Of a DNA stretch of 64,000 nucleotides, positions 57,538 to 64,000 are shown piece after piece (position 1 is the first letter of the stretch; every line of letters begins with the position of its first letter). The notes under the pieces were generated by a model. That model saw nothing but the letters and a program-made list of their open reading frames with translations. It made no database searches and was not told the DNA's origin. This DNA is from Zeugodacus cucurbitae (taxonomy: Eukaryota; Arthropoda; Insecta; Diptera; Tephritidae): contig NC_071667.1 of assembly GCF_028554725.1 (NCBI RefSeq), forward strand, positions 33,065,501-33,129,500. Reading direction: 5' to 3'. Position numbers and translations under genes: made by a program.

Positions 57538-57920
57538 GTTTGGTGCTAATGGTAAGTCTCTTTTATTCAGAATGTACAAAAGTGGACCCAAAATACTTCC
57601 CTGAGGAACTCCTGCTTCAATTTCTTTCAGTTTTGAGAATTCATTCTCTTTTTTTACACGAAAAAATCTCAAGGTGATATACGATTCCAGAAGAGTACAA
57701 TACTCAATCGGAGGACATGATTTTAGTTTTTGCATAAGGCCTTCGTGCCATACCTTGTCGAACGCCTGCGCAACGTCAAGGAATACGGCTGAGCATACGT
57801 TTCCCTCCTCCAAGGATTTTTCTATTTCGGATGTTATTCTATGAATTTGTTCTATTGTTGAATGCTTGTTTCTGAAGCCGAACTGATGCGATGGGATTAA
57901 TTGATTTTCATCGATTTCAT
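57538..57920 (-). pseudogene. Jockey-type LINE reverse transcriptase fragment
   Basis: Minus strand: HQFGFRNKHSTIEQIHRIT-like start, VCSAVFLDVAQAFDKVWHEG (RT motif A), then the thumb-side block AGVPQGSILGPLLYILNKRD (motif B). The YxDD motif C is absent because the R-family sequence cuts it at 57538. Upstream it is cut by a DINE-like piece. A strongly 5' and 3' truncated relic. Confidence 0.8.
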
Positions 57921-57924
57921 CGAT

Positions 57925-58222
57925 TTTCTTATAACAGTTTCACTCTGTACCTGAAATGGTAAAAATCGGGTCATAACTTCCCTCAGATCCCATATACCTA
58001 ATTATAAGTAATATTAAATTAAGTGAGCGTATAGTCTTCGATACATTGTATCTTGGTGGTGAAAACGAGTGAAATCGGTTTAGGAATTACCTCAGTCCCC
58101 ATATACTATTTATGATGATTTTCGTTATTCTATTGAACTTTATACCAAATATATGGGTCGACTTGTGTTATCTTTATAAAATTACATCAATAAATTGCGA
58201 GAGTATAAAATGTTCGGTTACA
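57925..58222 (+). repeat. DINE-like 3' fragment closing unit 1
   Basis: It follows the 3' third of the repeat at 660-960 almost base for base (AATCGGGTCATAACTTCCC, TATTCTATTGAACTTTATAC, GCGAGAGTATAAAATGTTCG). Confidence 0.8.
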
Positions 58223-60792
58223 CCCGAACTTAGCCCTACCTTACTTGTTTCTCAATAAATAACAGAATTTCAAAACAGCGACATGGAAAGTGTTTTCACT
58301 GTCATTTCTTTTCAATTTTACTTCTGAGTGATAGTTGCCCTGGGTTTGGAAAACGGTCGTTTACTCGGCACTGAAGTGACCACAATGTGTAAATATTAAT
58401 AAGCCTATTTAATCAACTCCGGAAACACAGTGTTCATGTCAACCCAATCTCTAATGGCTTCTGATTGGTAGGGGTAACAGCCGAGATACACTTTCTTTCA
58501 ACCTTCCGTCCCTGTAATTATAGATAAATTTTACAGCTTACATTTCACTTTTTGGTGGACCAAATGCTTATTCTGGTTCCAAATATCAAACGAGTATTCA
58601 GTTTCACACTCATCCGAAGATTCCGTTGTATCAGCGCGATTCTTTGATTTGAAAAAAATATTTCTTTTAGCCATAGCATCTTTAAAATGCAGTAATTTGA
58701 ATCTCTGATCTAACGCAGTAGCCTACGCCAGAATTAAATTGTATAAATAAATCATAAAAGTAAGTGGACAATACTGCGGCCAAGCGCACATTCCCTTAAT
58801 GAATTCTCCGGATTTTACAAAAATCGAATTCCAATGTAATAAAGCGTATCCAAATAGAGGGTTTCGAGTTAATACCCGAAAAAGTGTGAAGGTGTGAAGT
58901 CAAATTTTTATATAAAACATCGACATAAAACATCGTTGAAAGTGACATCGATGCATCGATGTTTTTAGATTCGAGATATCGATGGCTAACATCGATGCTT
59001 TTTGACGGAAACATCGATGTTTCAAAAACATCGATACATCGTTTGCATCCCTATTCGTGACCCATAAGCAAATAATGTATAATAATAAGAAGGAGCAAAT
59101 GTTAACTCGCAGCTTTTTGTGTGCTAAAATATAAGGGAACTTCGAAAACACGCCACTTCGAAAGAAAAATAATACACCACAGCATGCGAGAACTGAGATC
59201 ATTAGACACAAAGGGGAAATGGGTGTTCTCGTCAATTATCCATGTACATGCTCATTAAGATTTACATTTGCAATTTATTTTATATTTCAAGATATTTTAT
59301 AGAAATTTTTAAATTAATATAATTAATAATTAAAAATACATTTTGACTCAAATTAATTAATTAATAAAAAAATATTTTTATGATGAGCGTCGAACCTAGG
59401 GAATTTGAGGGATATGCAAAGTAGGAAAATACGTGCGTTTGGATGTATGTATGATAGTTCACTGAATAGATTGTGCGAGAATTCGCCGATTGATGGTAGG
59501 CAATTCTGATAGTCACGTTTTATTATATTTATATATTATTCATAAATATTTTTATTTAATTAAATTTTCTATCTATTTTTCATTTCATTTTTATTTTATA
59601 TTATTTTTAGTTTTTTAAGTCACTTTTTATTCATATCTAATTAAAAATTCTGTCTTATTCTTTAATTATTTAAATAAACTATATAATAATCTACAATATC
59701 ATTATGGTCTCGAGCAATCACTGATTTGCCGTCGGCAAATTTCATAACAATGTGTTCAAATATTTTTTTTTGGCATTGGCCGAAAATCATATTCATATTT
59801 CTATTAGAACTAGCATCTGTGCTATGGATTATGAAATTTCAATCTGCTCGATCAAAGAACGTATAATAATAAGAAGGAGCAAATGTTAGCTGTGCTAAAA
59901 TGTTATTTGACATTAGGGAACATCGAAAAAATTTCGAACACTATAAAGGAACACACCATTCAAAAGGAGAAGCAAGCCAATGTTTACCACTCTATAAGGG
60001 AACTGATCAATTGTGTACACCACAATATAAAGGAACATGAGAACAGAAAATGTATGCATCAGATAAACTACACCACACTATAAGGGAACTACTCTATAGA
60101 AATTGCCCACGCTGATGTTCTTTGATATGCGCATAAGGGGAAATTAGAATAATGTATATTGCAATAAAATAATTATTAATTAATTATTAATCGCACACAA
60201 TTCTGTGATTTCTAATAGGATATTTTTCATCTTCTCTATTATTGAGGTGTATGTTGTAACTATATCACAATAAATGCGATTTTTTTGCAATTTTTTCTAT
60301 TTAAAATATAATAATTATTTACATAAATTTGTTTATTTTAATTTTAATATTTTCTCTATTAATATTTATATATTTTTATTCCTATGATAAATAAATTAGA
60401 AATTTAATAATAAAAAATAAAAAAATAAATAATAAATGAAAAATAATTAAAAACTAAAACTGTCCTTCATATTCAGGATATTTCTTCCACCTCATATTGT
60501 TTACACGTAGCAGCGAAAAATAAAAATACAAACATATGCACATATACACATATACACATATAAGCTCAGTCGGTATATGTTCATATGTATGAATCGTACG
60601 TATGTAGCATCATACACATATATATATATTCATTCATTCATAAGTATTCTGTATATACGCATAACCAGAGAATTCCCCCATTTGCGCAATAGCAAACGCA
60701 CCGATCGGAATATGTCAATGACTGACAAAAAGCAAACCAACGCATACACAAACATACATATGTGCATGTGTAGCTCACGACAAAGAACTCTG
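58223..60792. repeat. Tandem duplication, unit 2 (partial)
   Basis: A near-identical second copy of 53769-56337, with small indels in A/T runs. It holds the ATCGAT block (58915-59055), the inverted R-family copy (59076-59735) and the ATAARGGAAC block (59861-60093). It stops at AACTCTG, where gypsy C begins; the rest of the unit may continue right of the window. Confidence 0.8.
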
Positions 60793-61114
60793 AAACAAAC
60801 AAATTGTAACATAATACCATTTCCGGCCTTTTACTAAAATGCTAAACAAATAAAGTAGTTGAAAATGAAAAAGACAATAAATTTCTTAAGAATTATCCAA
60901 ATAAATATTAGTAATATGCTTAATCAACAATTTCATAAATACAATATGTTAAAATTAATTAATAAGCAAATTGTAATAAAACTAAGTTTGATTTTAAGTG
61001 AATAACATTAAATACAGTAGTCTGTTCTTGGATGTCATCAACGTCAGCTCGTTGCAATGTAAATTGATTTTTATTATTTTTTAAAAGCCCGTTCACTACG
61101 ACTAAAGAGAAAAG
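60793..61114 (+). repeat. Gypsy C 5' LTR (approximate)
   Basis: The left edge is where the R-family match ends (AACTCTG at 60792). The right edge is the primer-binding sequence TGGCGCAGTCGGTA at 61115. The LTR is AT-rich and about 320 bases; no 3' LTR is in the window to check its limits. Confidence 0.6.
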
Positions 61115-61131
61115 TGGCGCAGTCGGTAATC
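61115..61131 (+). other. Gypsy C primer-binding site
   Basis: TGGCGCAGTCGGTAATC is the form of tRNA-primed start used by many Ty3/gypsy elements, placed directly after the LTR. Confidence 0.65.
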
Positions 61132-61260
61132 CTTGTAACTAATTACAAAGGATAGTGATAATTAAACTTATAATCCCCAAAATAACTCTGCGAATCCGTA
61201 GCCAACTTAGGAAGTTGACCGGACCCTCTAGAGTATAAAATATTATAAAAGAAACATTTT

Positions 61261-61568
61261 TGTGAAGTGAAAACGTCCTTAAAACAAAAAGGCGTAAATC
61301 CACCCAAGAATAAATAGTTTTATAAAATAAAAAAAATTGTGCAGTGAAAAGCGACCTCATTAACGGCGTAAATTCACCATAAATACGTAAAACACAACAA
61401 AAAACAACAACTTTGTTGCGAGAGTATAAAAAGATTCGCAGTGAACACGTCTTAAGCAAAGAAAGCGTGAATTCGCCAAATCAATAAACAAGTGAAGAAA
61501 AACAGATTTGCAGTGAACACGACTTAAGCAAAGAAAGCGTGAATTCACCAAATCAATAAACAAGTGAA
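61261..61568 (+). repeat. Gypsy C leader repeats
   Basis: Two close copies (about 61433-61505 and 61506-61568) share CAGTGAACACG, TTAAGCAAAGAAAGCGTGAA and AAATCAATAAACAAGTGAAG. Two more worn ones lie upstream from 61261. A 25-base piece identical to the inverted DINE-like 5' end lies at about 61408-61432. Confidence 0.65.
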
Positions 61569-61631
61569 GTGACGAAAAAAATAATAAAAATTGAATCATC
61601 AAGGCAGCGAACGTTTGATAGAAGAAGAAGG

Positions 61632-62363
61632 ATGGCGCAACAGGAACAGATCCAAACTCCGAATATGGAGCTATTAGAGCAACTTAACCGTAGAGAAACG
61701 CAGCTGGAGCAACTACGCCTAGCATACGTCGAATTACAACAGCGACATTCTAATAACAACGATATACAAAGAGTCATTAAAAATATTCAACATATACCAA
61801 CATTCACCGGACAAGGAGACGTAACCATAAACTCCTTTATGAGCAGCATAGAATATCTGCTGTCAAATATCAGAGATGACGAAACAAAGAAGGAAGCTAC
61901 TCGAGCAGTGTACTACAGGACGATACAAGGAGAAGCAAAGGACGTAATAATTAACATACCCCACCCTGACAACTGGACAGAAATAAAGAAGGCGTTAAAA
62001 CTTCGATACAAACCGGACATCGAACCTCATGCCATTTACAGGAGGATATGTGGTATGAAAGCGAATACGGTAAGTGAGTTATCAATACAAATTCAAAAAA
62101 TCAAATATAAGTCGGACGAAATAAAAGTATACTACAAAGACGATATAGGGATAGATTTAACTAACATAGACAGCCTTTTAGTTAACACAATTAAAGAAAT
62201 GACACAGGGGACATTACTGGACAAAATATATGAGGAACAGGACCTTTACAATATCCTAGATATTATGACTAAAAGAAGATACGAAGATACGTGTATTAGG
62301 CCAGAATTTAAAAAATTCAAAACCTCACACGGACAAAATCATTATAATAATAATATTAAATAA
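61632..62363 (+). pseudogene. Gypsy C gag, frameshifted
   Basis: ATG 61632 (MAQQEQIQTPNMELLEQL) is chosen because the frame upstream has no ATG. It begins with a coiled-coil-like stretch (ETQLEQLRLAYVELQQRH), then the gypsy capsid region (IPTFTGQGDVTINSFMSSIE, AVYYRTIQGEAKDVIINIP, TEIKKALKLRYK, IYRRICGMKA). A TAA at 62361-62363 ends this frame in an AAT run. The C-terminal part continues one base over, so a single indel has cut it. Confidence 0.78.
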
Positions 62364-62797
62364 ATATTATAGGTAAAGATATTAGATCAGGACAAGTTAG
62401 GCAAAATGTCCAAAATTTTTCACAAAATAAAGGATATGGTGAAAACAATTCATATCAAATTAGACAAAATTTCTTGCAAAAAGGAAATAGGGATAATAAT
62501 TCTCATCAATATGGACAAAGGTTCCAAACGTATAAAGATTACAGAGATAATAATTCAAGTAGAGAAAGAAGAAATATGAACTCAAACCAATTAAGGCTAG
62601 ATAGAGGAGAGCCAATGGAAGTAGATAATATAGAAACCGATCAAGAAAGATCCCGAATAGCAGGACACCCTAGCAGCAGTAGCAGCCAATATCGCTTGCA
62701 ATCGCCTAGGCAAAGCTATAGAGAACTTGAAGATAGTAAGGAAGTGAATAAATCTATTTTTTTTACAAGGAAGCCTCGGAGAGCTTACCCAGAATAA
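62364..62797 (+). pseudogene. Gypsy C gag C-terminal part
   Basis: This continues the gag in the next frame: Asn/Gln/Arg-rich (QVRQNVQNFSQNKGYGENNS) with no CCHC knuckle, as in 17.6-type gag. It ends at a TAA at 62795-62797 just after the T run at 62757-62764. The overlap with the pol frame is about 50 bases. Confidence 0.7.
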
Positions 62798-64000
62798 TAA
62801 TAACAATTGAAAATAAAAAATACGTTGCACTTATAGATACAGGAGCAAATATAAGTCTAGTGGATTCGGAATTAAACGAATTTCGAAAAATTCCACTTAG
62901 AAATAAAATAACTATTAGTACAGTAACAAGCAAGGAAATAATTACCCACGAAGTGCATACTGAAGCACCAAAAGAATTTAATTTACCAGAAAACGCATAT
63001 ATAAGATGGCGATCAACACCATTAAAAAATAGGAAATATAATTTCATAATAGGAATTGATTTATTAAATCATTTAATCACAATGATAAATTTAATAGAAG
63101 GAAAAATTTCGCTAAATAAAAAAGAATCGGATTTTTTAAATAAACCATTCAATTTCAGTGAAATATGCACTTTAGAAGCAACGAATGAAAAAATTAAAGG
63201 AATTCAGTTAGATCATTTAAATACAGAAGAATTTAAAGAAATCACGAAATTATTAAAAAAAATTTAAAACTTATTATTTAAAGAAGGAGAAAAATTAACT
63301 AGTACTACCGAAATCCAACATGAAATAAGAACTACCACAGAAGAGCAAATTAATTCCAAATTATATAGATACCCTCCTCAACACGAAGAAGAAGTTCGAA
63401 AGCAAATCAAAGAAATGGAAGAACAAGGAATAATAAGAAAAAGTAATTCCAGATACTCCAGTCCTTTGATAGTAATTCCAAAGAAAATGGATAATTCAGG
63501 GAAGAGAAAATATAGAATAGTAGTAGATTACAGAAAATTAAACGAAGTAACTATTGATGATAAATATCCATTACCAAATATAGAATCCATATTAGATAAA
63601 TTGGGACGTGCCCAATATTTTACAACATTGGATTTAGCAAAAGGTTACCACCAAATTACCATTAAAGAAGAAGATAAGTGTAAGACAGCGTTTGTAACTC
63701 CTCATGACTTGTATGAATTTACTAGAATGCCATTCGGGTTAAAGAACGCACCTGCAACCTTTCAACGTCTCATGAATGAAATTTTACGAGATTTCATAAA
63801 TAAAACTTGCGTTGTATATCTAGATGATATACTAATCTTTAGTACAACTTTACAAGAGCATATACAATCAATTAAAGACATTTTAAAAGTGCTAGAATCG
63901 AAAAATTTAAAAATTCAAATGGATAAATGTAATTTTCTAAAAAAGGAAACAGAATTTTTGGGGCATATTTTAACAAAAGATGGCATGAAGCCTAACCCAA
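62751..64000 (+). pseudogene. Gypsy C pol: protease and reverse transcriptase (continues off window)
   Basis: The pol frame is -1 to gag and begins in the T run. Protease: YVALIDTGANISLVDSE with the active-site DTG, and FIIGIDLLNHL. A TAA at 63265-63267 interrupts the linker, after which the same frame is open to the window end. RT: KYRIVVDYRKLNEVTIDDKY, YFTTLDLAKGYHQI, MPFGLKNAPATFQRLM and the active site VVYLDDILIFS. RNase H and integrase would follow to the right. One base change would account for the stop. Confidence 0.82.
62757..62764 (+). promoter_or_regulatory. Candidate -1 frameshift site, gypsy C gag-pol
   Basis: A run of eight T (TTTTTTTT) is read ATT-TTT-TTT in the gag frame. A slip of one base back on T-TTT-TTT puts ribosomes into the protease/RT frame just before the gag stop. 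The known use of -1 slippage by 17.6-type elements fits; a stimulatory structure was not assessed. Confidence 0.5.

Larger units (their letters stand above)
53769..58222. repeat. Tandem duplication, unit 1 (about 4.45 kb)
   Basis: Unit 1 spans from a DINE-like tail at 53769 to the DINE-like tail at 58222. Its first 2.57 kb recurs at 58223-60792 at a nearly constant offset of 4448-4455 bases with roughly one to two differences per hundred. It contains an ATCGAT-rich block, an inverted R-family copy (54626-55290), an ATAARGGAAC repeat block, an R-family plus copy (56230-57537), a Jockey RT relic and a DINE-like 3' piece. Confidence 0.8.
60793..64000 (+). mobile_element. Gypsy C, young LTR retrotransposon running off the right edge
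   Basis: 5' LTR, primer-binding site, repeated leader, gag and pol are in canonical order. Only one gag frameshift and one pol stop are seen in 2.4 kb of coding sequence, far less decay than gypsy A or B. It is of the 17.6/297 type by gag and RT sequence. It sits in unit 2 of the tandem duplication, so it is younger than that duplication. Confidence 0.82.

Overview
The window is AT-rich higher-dipteran DNA, most likely from a tephritid fruit fly. That rests on an insect-specific receptor kinase gene, GT-AG introns, and a very abundant DINE-1-like repeat with a GTCTGTCC tetranucleotide core; species is inference. There are no bacterial features. Only two host genes can be supported, both on the minus strand; nearly everything else is transposable-element sequence, much of it nested.

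Host gene 1 is a Cad96Ca (Stitcher)-type cadherin receptor tyrosine kinase. Four exons lie at 7795-3708: cadherin repeat, transmembrane segment, and start of the kinase with glycine loop and VAVK lysine. A short signal-peptide exon at 37361-37256 fits them exactly in splice phase. The rest of the kinase lies left of base 1. The implied first intron is about 29.5 kb and filled with mobile DNA. Host gene 2 (53487-51062) is a TMEM8/PGAP6-type CREST-family membrane protein with EGF module and seven-helix domain; its first exon(s) lie further right and were not found.

Layout. 1-3640: DINE-like repeat, a large palindrome with a TA-flanked element at its centre, Tigger-like remnant. 3700-7800: Cad96Ca exons, with an RTE-type endonuclease relic in an intron. 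8100-11480: diverged inverted pair enclosing a rearranged DINE-like copy. 12544-14000: LTR and SAP-domain gag. 14382-21202: a decayed gypsy element (A) split by a Sola-like DNA transposon that has terminal inverted repeats and a 4-bp duplication. 21300-26955: hairpin-bearing tandem repeats, then a second tandem array split by a Tc1-like element, itself split by DINE-like copies. 26960-28141: dispersed repeats. 28142-34845: BEL/Pao element with a PIF/Harbinger-like element inside its 5' LTR. 34850-37150: 'R family' repeat and a possible plus-strand promoter. 37256-40150: Cad96Ca exon 1, a MITE and quiet DNA. 40159-50462: full-length DINE-like copy, hAT relic, gypsy relic (B), R-family pieces, deleted mariner. 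51062-53487: PGAP6-like gene. 53769-60792: a recent tandem duplication of about 4.45 kb containing R-family, Jockey and DINE pieces. 60793-64000: a young gypsy element (C) running off the right edge.

The mobile elements give a relative time order: gypsy A before the Sola-like element; satellite before Tc1 before DINE-like insertion; BEL before Harbinger; tandem duplication before gypsy C. No RNA gene, CRISPR array or prokaryotic signal was seen.
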